Shown: positions 15,726 through 25,538, counted from the stretch's first letter. The stretch is DNA of 28,781 nucleotides from an uncultured Lachnospiraceae bacterium (GCA_934432595.1 CAKRYR010000021.1:1-28781); one strand, 5' to 3'. Made by a program: numbers and translations. The notes: a model not told the origin generated them from the sequence alone.

Positions 15726-17393
15726 TTAGTCCACCAAATCAGGATATTTATTATAGACGTCAACTAATTCCTTATATTTCTCCTTAAACAATTTAACTGC
15801 TTCTGGTGCAAACTGAGTACCTGAATTATTCACTATTTCGTCATATGCCTGTTCTAATGGCCAAGCTTCTTTATAACATCTCCTACTAATTAATGCATCA
15901 AATACATCTATTACTGATACGTATCTTGCATAAAAATTAATATTATTTCCTTTTATCTTATTATATCCTTTTCCATCCCATCTTTCATGATGATACATTG
16001 CAATATTCCTTGCCATTTCCATCATTTCTCCTGGAACGTCTTTTAATAACTCTCCCCCATAACTTGTATGTTCTTTAATTTTTTCAAACTCTTCTGTTGT
16101 AAGTTTCCCTGGCTTATCAAGTATAGAAGAAGGTACAATTAACTTACCTATATCATGTAGCATAGCTGCACATGCTAAATTGTCACATTCCCTACTAGTC
16201 TTACATATACTACTTCCAAATACTCTCATATATTCAGAAACACGTTTAATATGTTGTCCTGTCTCCTTCGACTTAGATTCTGACATTTCTGCAAGAGAAC
16301 GAATCAACTGTTCTTGAGAATAATTCATTGCGTCAGTTACTCTTTTTGCAGCTGTACACATACGAATAGAATTATATAAAACCTTCATTGTATCTGCTAC
16401 TGCTGAATCATTATAATCCATTGCCAAATCTAATAAAACAAATAAGACTAATTCATCTTTTTCATATCCTGTAAATAATACATACTCGTCATTAATTACG
16501 CAACTGCCTTCATTTGTTTCATTTATCAAAGGTATAACGATCTTTTTATCATGAAAATCAACACTAAAATTTCCATCTTTAATTGTAATATCTCTATCAA
16601 CCCTTAGATACTTTTCATTAAGTGCACAAAATTTTCCATTTACATTTTTTATAGCAACTATACTTGCGAACTCTTCTCTATTGCCCCTTAAATGTTTAAC
16701 TATTCTAAAAATAGAAGCTGTTGCATTAGTTAAAAATATTTCAAAATTATCTGAAGCTAACATTTCATGTGACTCAATAAATACTCTCTTAAGGCCATTT
16801 GTAGTCTTCTCAGATAATTCATTATATTCCATCATTTGATCTATCGTTTGATTATATGTGTTTAAATTCATATATATCATTTTTGATATACACATTATTA
16901 TAAATACTCTTGGAACAAAACCAAATAACAATGACTCATATCTTGTTCCTAATGGTTCTATTTCAACAATACTTAATATTGGTGCTAATATATGAGCCCA
17001 AAACATTGTAAATATTGTCAAATATTCAACTTGTTTTGCAACTTTTGCATCATTATATATACGTGCAATAATAATTGGGATTGGTAAAAGAATTGTTGCA
17101 TTATGTGAAAACACAGCATACGCCATTGACGACATAACTGCTAATAATGATATTATAACATACTTAGTCCATTTATTATTTATCTTAAAAACTAAAACTA
17201 ATAATATAGGAATAATATCTAGTACAATCAAAATCATTGTATATATGACAAACTTTCCTCTACCAAGTTCTAATACACCTGCTAAATTTAGAAATAAAAC
17301 TATAAGTATAAGTTCTAGCAAAACAATCATTGATTTTGCAATTTGTACATTTGAATCTTTTTCTTTTTGAAATACTATCTCATCTTTTAACAT
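15726..17393 (-). CDS. Membrane-bound HD-GYP domain phosphodiesterase
   Basis: 555 residues. About six membrane helices lie in residues 18-175. A cytoplasmic middle region (about 200-350) resembles GAF or DUF3369-like sensor modules but is not clearly assignable. The HD-GYP domain covers about 365-545: His381, MLHDIGK (His413, Asp414), EHTSYGG (His442) and YHHERWDGKGYN (His468, His469). The final Pro of GYP is replaced by Asn; the metal ligands are present. The family breaks down c-di-GMP to GMP or pGpG, though some members act on other cyclic dinucleotides or only bind. The membrane part may sense an external signal. GAGG lies 9 bases before the ATG. Class B sortase follows 37 bp downstream, suggesting that surface anchoring and c-di-GMP level are expressed together. 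Confidence 0.87.
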   Translation of the reverse strand: MLKDEIVFQKEKDSNVQIAKSMIVLLELILIVLFLNLAGVLELGRGKFVIYTMILIVLDIIPILLVLVFKINNKWTKYVIISLLAVMSSMAYAVFSHNATILLPIPIIIARIYNDAKVAKQVEYLTIFTMFWAHILAPILSIVEIEPLGTRYESLLFGFVPRVFIIMCISKMIYMNLNTYNQTIDQMMEYNELSEKTTNGLKRVFIESHEMLASDNFEIFLTNATASIFRIVKHLRGNREEFASIVAIKNVNGKFCALNEKYLRVDRDITIKDGNFSVDFHDKKIVIPLINETNEGSCVINDEYVLFTGYEKDELVLFVLLDLAMDYNDSAVADTMKVLYNSIRMCTAAKRVTDAMNYSQEQLIRSLAEMSESKSKETGQHIKRVSEYMRVFGSSICKTSRECDNLACAAMLHDIGKLIVPSSILDKPGKLTTEEFEKIKEHTSYGGELLKDVPGEMMEMARNIAMYHHERWDGKGYNKIKGNNINFYARYVSVIDVFDALISRRCYKEAWPLEQAYDEIVNNSGTQFAPEAVKLFKEKYKELVDVYNKYPDLVD

Positions 17394-17511
17394 AAATTGT
17401 ACCTCATTTTTTTATAATTATACTACAAAACATCATATATCATATCGGAATTTATATTAATTTTCATTAGATAATACTTTTACTCTAAAATAATTCTTTT
17501 AATATATATAC

Positions 17512-17540
17512 TGGAAAATGTTGTAAATATAGTGTATAAT
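17512..17540 (+). promoter_or_regulatory. Candidate promoter of isocitrate dehydrogenase
   Basis: TGGAAA (17512-17517), a 17-base spacer and a perfect TATAAT (17535-17540). The -35 is only a partial match. Confidence 0.5.
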
Positions 17541-17550
17541 CTCTAATTAA

Positions 17551-17575
17551 AGATTGGCGGCTAAAATGTCAATCT
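17551..17575 (+). promoter_or_regulatory. Leader hairpin of the isocitrate dehydrogenase mRNA
   Basis: AGATTGGC and GTCAATCT pair over 8 bp (one G-U) around a 9-base loop. It would lie at the extreme 5' end of the mRNA from the candidate promoter. It has no U-run and no known motif, so it may simply stabilise the message. Confidence 0.4.
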
Positions 17576-17609
17576 ACAAAATTTAAATTACGAGAGGTAG
17601 GTTAATTAT

Positions 17610-18806
17610 ATGAGTAAAATAAAAATGACTACTCCATTGGTTGAAATGGATGGAGACGAAATGACAAGAATTCTATGGAAATATATTAAGGATGAACTTC
17701 TTATTCCATATATTGATTTAAAAACAGAATATTATGATTTAGGTTTAGAATATAGAAATAAAACAAACGACCAAGTTACAATTGATTCTGCAAATGCTAC
17801 TAAGAAATATGGTGTTGCAGTAAAATGTGCTACTATTACTCCAAATGCTGCACGTATGGATGAATATGACCTTAAAGAAATGTGGAAAAGCCCAAATGGA
17901 ACTATAAGAGCTATGCTTGATGGTACAGTATTTAGAACTCCTATTATTGTTAAAGGTATAGAACCTTGCGTTAAGAATTGGAAAGAACCAATTACAATTG
18001 CTAGACATGCCTATGGTGATATTTATAAAAATACAGAAATTAAAGTTCCAGGAAAAGGTAAAGCAGAACTAGTATTTACAGCTGAAGATGGTACTGTTAT
18101 TAAAGAATTAATTCATAATTTTGATGATGCAGGAATTATCCAAGGTGTTCACAATACAGTAGCTTCTATTTCAAGTTTTGCTAGAAGTTGTTTTAATTAC
18201 GCCTTAGATACTAAACAAGATCTTTGGTTTTCAACGAAAGATACTATTTCAAAAAAATATGACCATACATTCAAAGATATATTTAATGATATATATGAGG
18301 CTGAATATAAGGATAAATTTGAAGCTGCAGGCATCGAGTATTTCTATACTCTTATAGATGATGCTGTTGCTAGAGTTATGAAGGCAAAAGGTGGCTTTAT
18401 ATGGGCTTGTAAAAATTATGATGGTGATGTTATGAGTGATATGATTTCATCTGCATTTGGTTCACTTGCTATGATGACTTCTGTTCTTGTCTCACCAGAA
18501 GGTTACTATGAATATGAAGCTGCTCATGGTACAGTTCAACGTCATTATTACAAGCATCTAAAAGGCGAAGAAACTTCTACTAACTCAGTAGCAACTATCT
18601 TTGCTTGGACAGGTGCTCTTAGAAAACGTGGTGAGCTTGACAACAACAAGGATTTAATGGATTTTGCTGATAGACTTGAAGAAGCAACAATCAATACAAT
18701 TGAAGGTGGAATTATGACTAAGGACTTAGCCCTTATTACAACTATCGAGAACCCTAAAGTTGTAAACAGCCTTGATTTCATCAAAGCTATTCGTGAGAAT
18801 TTATAA
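17610..18806 (+). CDS. icd: NADP-dependent isocitrate dehydrogenase, eukaryote-like type
   Basis: 398 residues. It converts isocitrate to 2-oxoglutarate with CO2 release and NADPH formation, feeding glutamate synthesis. The sequence follows the homodimeric eukaryote-like family throughout: TPLVEMDGDEMTRILW at the N-terminus, KSPNGTIRAMLDGTVFR with the substrate-binding Ser and Arg (about 94-110), a Lys/Tyr/Asp region around 210-255, the metal-binding YDGDVMSD, and the cofactor segment AAHGTVQRHY. Length is normal for the family. A GAGG site precedes the ATG by about a dozen bases (GAGAGGTAGG). No other citrate-cycle gene lies in the window, so it appears to stand alone, between the divergent HD-GYP gene and a converging clostripain gene. 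Confidence 0.95.
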   Translation: MSKIKMTTPLVEMDGDEMTRILWKYIKDELLIPYIDLKTEYYDLGLEYRNKTNDQVTIDSANATKKYGVAVKCATITPNAARMDEYDLKEMWKSPNGTIRAMLDGTVFRTPIIVKGIEPCVKNWKEPITIARHAYGDIYKNTEIKVPGKGKAELVFTAEDGTVIKELIHNFDDAGIIQGVHNTVASISSFARSCFNYALDTKQDLWFSTKDTISKKYDHTFKDIFNDIYEAEYKDKFEAAGIEYFYTLIDDAVARVMKAKGGFIWACKNYDGDVMSDMISSAFGSLAMMTSVLVSPEGYYEYEAAHGTVQRHYYKHLKGEETSTNSVATIFAWTGALRKRGELDNNKDLMDFADRLEEATINTIEGGIMTKDLALITTIENPKVVNSLDFIKAIRENL

Positions 18807-18834
18807 GTTCTAGTGACTATTTTCATTTTGGGAT

Positions 18835-18870
18835 AAAAAGTGACGATTTAAATATTCAAATCGTCACTAG
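18835..18870 (-). terminator. Terminator between isocitrate dehydrogenase and clostripain 2
   Basis: AGTGACGATTT (18839-18849) and AAATCGTCACT (18858-18868) pair perfectly over 11 bp. On the minus strand a run of five T residues follows, so it should end the clostripain 2 message. On the plus strand there is no U-run, though the stem may still define the icd 3' end. Confidence 0.75.
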
Positions 18871-18877
18871 CCCAACC

Positions 18878-21073
18878 TTATTTTGTAAATTTAATTTTCT
18901 TATCGATCATAGTGAATTTCATAGGTTTTGAACAAAGCACTGTTCCCAGCATATTATCTACTATAGTCGCATAAGAATACTCTCCATTTTCTAAATATGT
19001 ATACAACACATCATCCGTTCCCTTCAAAGAATATTCTTCTCCATATACAGTGTCATATGTTTTTTCTTCCTCATTCCATACATCGTATATAGGAGTTATT
19101 GCTATTCCCTCCGTTATAGGACACATACGACCACTAAAACTATTATTTCTTGGTTCAAAACTTATTCCTTCTATATCTACACTATCTTTAGTAACTCTTA
19201 CATATAATGAAGACTCTTTTTCATTAGCCTGAACAGGTATAATATAATCTGTGAAATCTTCTTGTTTTTGTAATATATAAGTTGTAAGTAACTGGCCATC
19301 ACCTAAAGTCAACCATTCACCATTAAAGTTTGTCGTTACTTCAGATGTTTCTTGATTATATGTAGCATCAGCATTATCTCCAAGACATACTGTTGTTCCC
19401 TGTATATCAGCATATATTGTATTATATGCACTTTCTATATCTTCCCCATTTTCAGTAACCTTAGCTACTAGCTTATTATCTGAATCCACACTAGCTTTTA
19501 CAGTGTTGCTAACAGGTCTTGCATCTACTGGTTTTTCATCTATGTTATCCACCCAATTTTGAATAAAGCCTGCACTTACATAATCTGAATTACTATTTAT
19601 AATACTAAGTATTTCTTCCCTTGTATTTGTCTTATAATTCAAATAGTTCATAAATTCAAAATTATCTTCATAGAAATACTTAGAATTATTCCAATCATAC
19701 TCTACAAACGTATCAATATCTCTTTGATTTAATACATGAGATGTAAGTTCTATTAATTTAAAGTAATATGGTGAAAAAGTTAAATTTCTCATTTTATTTA
19801 ATCCACCACATCCAAACTCTCCTCCATTATAGCATATACTAAGCATACCACAATCTTTTGGTATACTTCCTCCATAACAGTACTTACAATACACATCTTT
19901 TAATAAATTAATAGCTTTTGTAGTATCTATTTTTTTAGATATATTTAATAAATACATTCTTATATCAACTTGAGTTTGTGAACTATATATCCATCCATTT
20001 ACTACACCTTTATGGAAACTCTTAATATTCCTTATGTTTTTTCCTACATACTCATAAGCTTGTTTAAATATATTATTCATTTCTACCATGAAATCATCTA
20101 AGGCTCCCAAATCATATACTACTGCTGTTGATTTAGCTCCATTAATTCTGTAATGTTTAAAATTCTCCATAAATCCATCAACATAAGCATCTCCCAATTC
20201 TAGAGGAGTAATTTCAGGATTAGCTATTATTTTATTTAAAGCATAACCATTATCAAAGCCATATGCTGTTATATATTCTGGTGAAGCTAACATATATTTT
20301 GCATATGGTGCAACAGCATTAGCATACTCCACACTACCAGCACTGCATACATCAAAGCCTATTAGATCCAATTGATTTTTCATGTATTTTTTAGTTTGAG
20401 CTAGAGAATACTCTAATTCATTTATAGTTATACAATCATCATTATAATATGGGTCAAAGCATAATCCACCTAATCCAGTGCCACCATGGTCATTAAACAT
20501 TAATACTGTATGCTCTGCTGGATAAGTAGTATACGCCCACTTAAGAAAATCTATAAGAGTTTTACTATCTCCCATATTACCTTTGCCTAAATCATCGACA
20601 ACATCCCACTCCTTATTTTCATTAAGTTTTATACGCATAACCTTATTTGTTCCCAAATATTCGTAACTACTACCTTTCCACTCTGCATTACCACCTGTTT
20701 GTACTATAATATTATAGTTCTCAATATTCTCGCCATTTATATTTAATTTTTTAAATCTATCAAGATTAAGAGTTGTATAACCTACATTTTGACCATCAAC
20801 ACCACACATATACATTAGAAATGTCCATGTTCCCTTTTTATAATCGCCTGTATCTTCTGGTTTATTTCTAATAATTTGTAAATTACCACTGCCATCTACT
20901 GATATCTTTGTATCACGTTCACTAGCCTCAAACCTAGTCTGTTCATTTTCATTAACATTATCTGCTTTAGGATTTTTCTTCAATAATATGCCTGCAAAAA
21001 TTAGGCCACATACCATTACTAAACTGGCTATAACTACAACAATTTTAATATTCTTATGTATACCCTTATTCAT
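18878..21073 (-). CDS. Clostripain-family (C11) cysteine peptidase, paralogue 2
   Basis: 731 residues from the ATG at 21073, which has GGAG 7 bases upstream. The frame could be extended 24 bp to a TTG, which has no ribosome site. A signal anchor covers about residues 9-32. The C11 domain starts near residue 82 (TWTFLMYMCGVDGQN). NDHGGTG supplies His196 and GFDVC supplies Cys243, exactly the same residue numbers as in paralogue 1, which supports both start choices. The C-terminal beta-rich region (from about 500) matches paralogue 1, including FNGEW followed by LGDGQLLTTYIL and AITPIYDVW. No wall-sorting signal. It is likely secreted or membrane-tethered; the substrate is unknown, with clostripain's preference for Arg only a guide. 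Single gene with an extended -10 promoter and its own terminator. Confidence 0.88.
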   Translation of the reverse strand: MNKGIHKNIKIVVVIASLVMVCGLIFAGILLKKNPKADNVNENEQTRFEASERDTKISVDGSGNLQIIRNKPEDTGDYKKGTWTFLMYMCGVDGQNVGYTTLNLDRFKKLNINGENIENYNIIVQTGGNAEWKGSSYEYLGTNKVMRIKLNENKEWDVVDDLGKGNMGDSKTLIDFLKWAYTTYPAEHTVLMFNDHGGTGLGGLCFDPYYNDDCITINELEYSLAQTKKYMKNQLDLIGFDVCSAGSVEYANAVAPYAKYMLASPEYITAYGFDNGYALNKIIANPEITPLELGDAYVDGFMENFKHYRINGAKSTAVVYDLGALDDFMVEMNNIFKQAYEYVGKNIRNIKSFHKGVVNGWIYSSQTQVDIRMYLLNISKKIDTTKAINLLKDVYCKYCYGGSIPKDCGMLSICYNGGEFGCGGLNKMRNLTFSPYYFKLIELTSHVLNQRDIDTFVEYDWNNSKYFYEDNFEFMNYLNYKTNTREEILSIINSNSDYVSAGFIQNWVDNIDEKPVDARPVSNTVKASVDSDNKLVAKVTENGEDIESAYNTIYADIQGTTVCLGDNADATYNQETSEVTTNFNGEWLTLGDGQLLTTYILQKQEDFTDYIIPVQANEKESSLYVRVTKDSVDIEGISFEPRNNSFSGRMCPITEGIAITPIYDVWNEEEKTYDTVYGEEYSLKGTDDVLYTYLENGEYSYATIVDNMLGTVLCSKPMKFTMIDKKIKFTK

Positions 21074-21136
21074 ATATATACTCCATTTCAAAACCAACTA
21101 AAATCACTTAATATACAAAATCTTACACATACATAT

Positions 21137-21145
21137 ATTATATCA
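21137..21145 (-). promoter_or_regulatory. Extended -10 promoter of clostripain 2
   Basis: On the minus strand TGATATAAT is a perfect extended -10 element (TG, one base, TATAAT). The -35 region is poor. The predicted start is near 21130, giving a leader of about 57 bases. Confidence 0.6.
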
Positions 21146-21183
21146 CAAAAAAGTACTATATCATAGTCCTCTTTTTTTTACGT

Positions 21184-21223
21184 CAGGATAAACTTATAAA
21201 TGTAATTTTATAAGTTTATCCTG
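21184..21223. repeat. Perfect 17-bp inverted repeat
   Basis: CAGGATAAACTTATAAA and TTTATAAGTTTATCCTG pair without a mismatch around a 6-base loop. No U-run follows on either strand. It lies between the clostripain 2 promoter and the terminator of the heptad-repeat gene. It could be a second barrier to read-through or a protein-binding site. Confidence 0.7.
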
Positions 21224-21236
21224 CTTACTACATAAC

Positions 21237-21282
21237 AAATCACTCACACAAATCTTTAAAAAAGTTTTGTGTGAGTGATTTT
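21237..21282 (-). terminator. Terminator-like hairpin after the heptad-repeat gene
   Basis: AAATCACTCACACAAA and TTTGTGTGAGTGATTT form a perfect 16-bp stem with a 13-base loop, 14 bases past the stop at 21297. The U-run on the minus strand is short (TTT). Confidence 0.7.
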
Positions 21283-21296
21283 CCTTTTAATTAACT

Positions 21297-23300
21297 TTAT
21301 TCACTTTCAGTCTCTATAATAAACTTGCAGTTTCCTTCCATATTTTTACCGATGCCTCCGAAGGATTCATATTTTCCACCCAAATCAATTATAGCTTCCA
21401 TTTTATCTTCTATATCCTTTACATCACTATGGAACAAGTCTGATATTTTCTTCATACCAGAGTTATTGAATTCCTTTAAACCACTATTAAGTTTATTTGC
21501 TCCAACTGTTAATTTATTTACACCTGTAACAAGTTGTAAACCACCATTACGTAAAGATTCCATACCATTATTAACGGTGTCATTGTTTTTCTTTAAAGTA
21601 AATAATCCATTTTGTAAAGAGCATGCTCCTTTATATGCACTATTAGCTCCCTTATATAATTTACTACTTCCTACATTTATTTCTTTTAATCCATTATTTA
21701 AACTAACTGTTCCTTTATATATTTTATTCATACCAGTATATAGATTATCTGAACCAGTCTTAAGCTGTGTAATTGCATTTTTTAGATTCTGTTGGTTGTT
21801 CTTTATTCCATTATCAACATTTGTTACTACTCCTTGAAGTGCTTGTTTATAAGCAGCTTCATATATATTTTCAAGTGCAGTTGCTTGTTCAGCTGTTATT
21901 ACTCCATTTGCAAGTGCCATTTGTGTTGCTCCTGTTGCTGTTTGTTTAGCAATGGCATCTATTTGTTCACTTGTTATTCCTGTTGAAGAATTACTATTCA
22001 ATGCCTGCTGCACTGAACCAAGTCCATTGCTTATAGCCTTTGCACCTGCAAGTGCTCCCTTATCTCCTTCATATCCTTTTACCAATTCATTAGAACCTAA
22101 ATATGCATCACTTATGCCTTTATTCAATCTACCTACTCCATCGACAATTTCCTTATTACCATTTTTCAATGCCACAGAACCTTCTGCTGCCTCTGCCACT
22201 CCCAAAGTATAGCTCTTTACTCCTGTATATAAATCACCTACACCATTAGATAAATCCTTTGATTTTGAATTTAGCGTCTCAAGGCCTTTTTTTAATTCAC
22301 TACTTCCATCTTCTAGCTTTGTAGCAGCATTTACAAGTTTATTAATTGATTTAGTAAGTTTAGATAAATCACCTATATCATCTACATTAAACTGTTCTAA
22401 AACCTCTGATGAAGCGACTGTATATGTTTCTTTTATATTAGCATCAACTACATCTGCAGTTATATCCACCTCACTTGGTATTGTAAAATCAATATCTTCT
22501 TTATTGTCCTTAATATTTTCTTCTAAACCAGGGAAAGCAATTCCAACTACTATATTATTCTTAGCATCTGATATTACTTTTCCATTATCAATCTCAATAT
22601 TATAATAATTATCAACAGGAAGTATCATAGCTGTAAGCATAGTAAATGGCACGTATAACTGTTCTTCTTTTCCATTTATTTTTACTGTTTGTTTCGCATT
22701 ATTATAATACTCAATATGAATATTTAATCTACCACTCTTGCCTTCTAAATCTTTTGCAGATATTTTATTACCATCTAGTTTATAAGTAATATTAAGTCCT
22801 ACTGGCAACTCTTTATCTGTAGTTCCTTGATAGTATATATCTTTTCCTTCTCCATTCCATTCTAAATCATTTTCTTCATTAGTAAATTTTTCCTCACCCT
22901 TAACATTCTTAATATCATCTAATAATGAATAATCTTTTATCTTGCCTTCTTTAGAATTCTTTAGCCATTCACTAACTGTGATATTATCCACATCTCCATT
23001 AGCTTTAGCTTTAACATATACTGTCTCATCTTTTGTTACTATATTATTTGATTTTTCTTTTAAATCCTTTTTACTTTCTTTTTTATTATCAATCTGCAAT
23101 TTTTTATCTTTTGAGTTCAAAATCATACTGTTATTATCAATTATATTTCTATTAGTATATATAACATTACCATTTTTCAATATACTATTATCAATCGCAT
23201 AACTACCTATATTCTTAGCATAAGAATGCGATATCCCAACAGATGTTATAACCATTGCAGTTGATACTGCTCCTACGAGAATCTTATTTATTTTTTTCAT
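21297..23300 (-). CDS. Secreted Leu-x-x-Gly heptad-repeat protein, partner of the MMPL transporter
   Basis: 667 residues with a signal peptide ending near SYA/KN (residue 28). Residues about 30-310 are a mixed alpha/beta region. Residues about 315-425 and 515-630 are built of seven-residue repeats with Leu and Gly at fixed positions (for example ELKKGLETL, LSNGVGDLYTG, LYKGANSAYKG, LVTGVNKLTVG), the x-x-x-L-x-x-G pattern also found in YhgE/Pip proteins. These should form a long helical rod. Unlike YhgE/Pip there are no C-terminal membrane helices, so the mature protein is probably extracellular and soluble. GGAGG lies 6 bases before the ATG. It is 119 bp downstream of the MMPL transporter gene and very likely its operon partner, perhaps an extracellular adaptor. 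The exact role is unknown. Confidence 0.78.
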   Translation of the reverse strand: MKKINKILVGAVSTAMVITSVGISHSYAKNIGSYAIDNSILKNGNVIYTNRNIIDNNSMILNSKDKKLQIDNKKESKKDLKEKSNNIVTKDETVYVKAKANGDVDNITVSEWLKNSKEGKIKDYSLLDDIKNVKGEEKFTNEENDLEWNGEGKDIYYQGTTDKELPVGLNITYKLDGNKISAKDLEGKSGRLNIHIEYYNNAKQTVKINGKEEQLYVPFTMLTAMILPVDNYYNIEIDNGKVISDAKNNIVVGIAFPGLEENIKDNKEDIDFTIPSEVDITADVVDANIKETYTVASSEVLEQFNVDDIGDLSKLTKSINKLVNAATKLEDGSSELKKGLETLNSKSKDLSNGVGDLYTGVKSYTLGVAEAAEGSVALKNGNKEIVDGVGRLNKGISDAYLGSNELVKGYEGDKGALAGAKAISNGLGSVQQALNSNSSTGITSEQIDAIAKQTATGATQMALANGVITAEQATALENIYEAAYKQALQGVVTNVDNGIKNNQQNLKNAITQLKTGSDNLYTGMNKIYKGTVSLNNGLKEINVGSSKLYKGANSAYKGACSLQNGLFTLKKNNDTVNNGMESLRNGGLQLVTGVNKLTVGANKLNSGLKEFNNSGMKKISDLFHSDVKDIEDKMEAIIDLGGKYESFGGIGKNMEGNCKFIIETESE

Positions 23301-23419
23301 AATTATCCTCCATTCTTAACAAATGCAATCTTAGCTTCTTTTCAATATACAAATAATTTCAAAAATACAAAACATATATTTTCTATCTTATCTCTCTAAA
23401 TTAACTTAACTATTGCTGC

Positions 23420-25495
23420 CTATACTTTCTTAGGTAAAAAGTCCTTCGTTGTCTTGCATATTATCTTATCAAATACCATAAACATTGCTGGTAATATACA
23501 TATAACTACCAATGTACTGATTATTGCACCTCTTGATAATAAAGTACATATTGCACTTATCATATCAATCTTAGAATACATACCTACACCAAAAGTTGCT
23601 GCAAAGAAACTTACTCCACTAATTAATATAGATTTCATTGAAGATTCATGAGCTATTCTAATAGCATGTTTCTTAGTATTTCCTTGAAATCTTGCTTTCT
23701 GATATTTACTAGTCATAAGTATTGCATAATCAACTGTTGCACCTAACTGAATTGTACCTATTACTATACTTGCAACAAATGGTAATGAGGTATTAGTATA
23801 AAATGGTACTGCCATATTTACACATATTGCAAATTCAATTACTGCAACTAGTATTATTGGTAATGATATTGATTTAAATACAAACAATATTATTATAAAT
23901 ATTGCTAAAATTGATATAATATTAACATTTCTTAAATCAACATCTGTGACAACTGCCAAATCTTTTGTTAATGGAGCCTCTCCTATTACCATAGATGATT
24001 TACTATATCTCTTAACCACCTTCTCAACATTTTCTACTTGAGAAGTCATTTCATCTGTAGCAACTTTATAATCTGAACAAATAAACTGAATCTCGTAATC
24101 TTTTCCCTTTATCTTAGACGTTATCTCTCTAGGTAAAAAATCTTCTGGTATAGACGGACCTACTACTGACTCCATTCCAAGTGCCCATTTAATACCCTTT
24201 ACTTTCTCAATTTGGCTTAGTAATTTACTTCTATCTTTACTACTTATCTCATCATTTTTTAACATAACCATATAAACACTGTTCATTTTAAAGTCTTTCT
24301 CTAACTTTTTATTAGCTATAGAACTATCCAAAGTCTTAGGAAGACCTTTATCTATGTTATAATACACCTCTGTATGATTATTACCATATATAGCAGGAAT
24401 TAATAAAATAGCAAATATTACTAACCATATAACCGAATGACTTGTTATCCAATGCGATATACCATCCATATTAGGAAGTATTACTTTATGTTTTGTTTTT
24501 TCAATAAGCTTATCACATATAAGAATCATTGAAGGCAATAATGTAATACAACATAAAACACCAATTACTACACCCTTAGCCATAACAACACCAATATTCA
24601 TTCCCAATGCAAATGTCATAAAACATAGTGCAAAGAATCCAGCTATTGTTGTAACAGAACTACCTATAACAGATTTAAATGTATTAGATATAGCATGAGC
24701 CATAGCCCTTTGTTTATCACCTGGAAAACGTTCTTGATTTTCTTCATAACTATTAAGCAAAAATATAGAATAGTCCATGGTTACACCTAACTGCAATACT
24801 GCCGTCAATGCCTTAGTGATATATGAAACATCTTTTAGGAAAAAATTACTTCCTAAATTGTACAATATAGACATACCTATACTAAGTAAAAATAATACTG
24901 ATACAAACCATGAATCCATAGTCAATGATAAAACTATAAAACTAAGTACAGCAGCTATTATCACATATATAGGCATTTCTTCAAGTGCCAATGTCTTAAT
25001 ATCAGTAACAACACCTGACATACCACTTATAAAACATTGCTTTCTGCTTAATTTTCTTAACTCTGATATAGCATCCATGGTAGAATCAGATGAGGTAGTA
25101 TCATCAAATAATACCATTAATAAGGTTGCGTTTCCTTGATTAAATTCCTTTTTGTATTTCTCAGGAATCATCTCTATAGGAACACTAATATCAAGCAAAT
25201 CATCATACCATATAACCTCACTTACATGATTAATCTTCTTCATCTGTTCTTTTAGACTAACAACATCCTTTTCTTCCATATTCTCTACAATAACCATAGA
25301 AAATGCACCCATACCAAAATCATCAACCATTATATCTTGACCTTTAACAGTTTCAAGACTATCAGGTAAATAACTTAATACATCATAATTAATTTTGGTA
25401 TTACTAATGCCAATAAACGATGGTATTATTAGTAGAAGACACATAGCTAATATAAAATATTTTTTTCTAGCTATCCATTTACCAACATTAATCAT
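23420..25495 (-). CDS. MMPL/RND-family transporter
   Basis: 691 residues from the ATG at 25495; an 18-bp extension to a TTG has no ribosome site, and the site used here (GTGAG) is itself modest. The layout is the duplicated RND plan: one helix, an exterior domain (about 35-175), five helices, then the same again (about 355-691), twelve helices in all. The key motifs of the fourth helix of each half, GVTMDYSIFLLNSYEE (Asp241, Tyr242) and GATVDYAILMTSKYQ (Asp589, Tyr590), are both present, so proton-driven transport is plausible. Family members export lipids, drugs or peptides. With the secreted heptad-repeat protein downstream and a divergent TetR gene, it forms a regulated export unit. The cargo is unknown; a lipid or amphiphile is the best guess. 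Confidence 0.87.
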   Translation of the reverse strand: MINVGKWIARKKYFILAMCLLLIIPSFIGISNTKINYDVLSYLPDSLETVKGQDIMVDDFGMGAFSMVIVENMEEKDVVSLKEQMKKINHVSEVIWYDDLLDISVPIEMIPEKYKKEFNQGNATLLMVLFDDTTSSDSTMDAISELRKLSRKQCFISGMSGVVTDIKTLALEEMPIYVIIAAVLSFIVLSLTMDSWFVSVLFLLSIGMSILYNLGSNFFLKDVSYITKALTAVLQLGVTMDYSIFLLNSYEENQERFPGDKQRAMAHAISNTFKSVIGSSVTTIAGFFALCFMTFALGMNIGVVMAKGVVIGVLCCITLLPSMILICDKLIEKTKHKVILPNMDGISHWITSHSVIWLVIFAILLIPAIYGNNHTEVYYNIDKGLPKTLDSSIANKKLEKDFKMNSVYMVMLKNDEISSKDRSKLLSQIEKVKGIKWALGMESVVGPSIPEDFLPREITSKIKGKDYEIQFICSDYKVATDEMTSQVENVEKVVKRYSKSSMVIGEAPLTKDLAVVTDVDLRNVNIISILAIFIIILFVFKSISLPIILVAVIEFAICVNMAVPFYTNTSLPFVASIVIGTIQLGATVDYAILMTSKYQKARFQGNTKKHAIRIAHESSMKSILISGVSFFAATFGVGMYSKIDMISAICTLLSRGAIISTLVVICILPAMFMVFDKIICKTTKDFLPKKV

Positions 25496-25538
25496 ACTCA
25501 ATCTCACATCCAATCATTAAATTTTTCGAAAACATGCT

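Noticed and set aside
21325..21837. Plus-strand open frame of 170 codons
   Set aside because: It is antisense to the heptad-repeat gene. Its apparent Pro/Leu repeats are the mirror of the Leu-x-x-Gly repeats.
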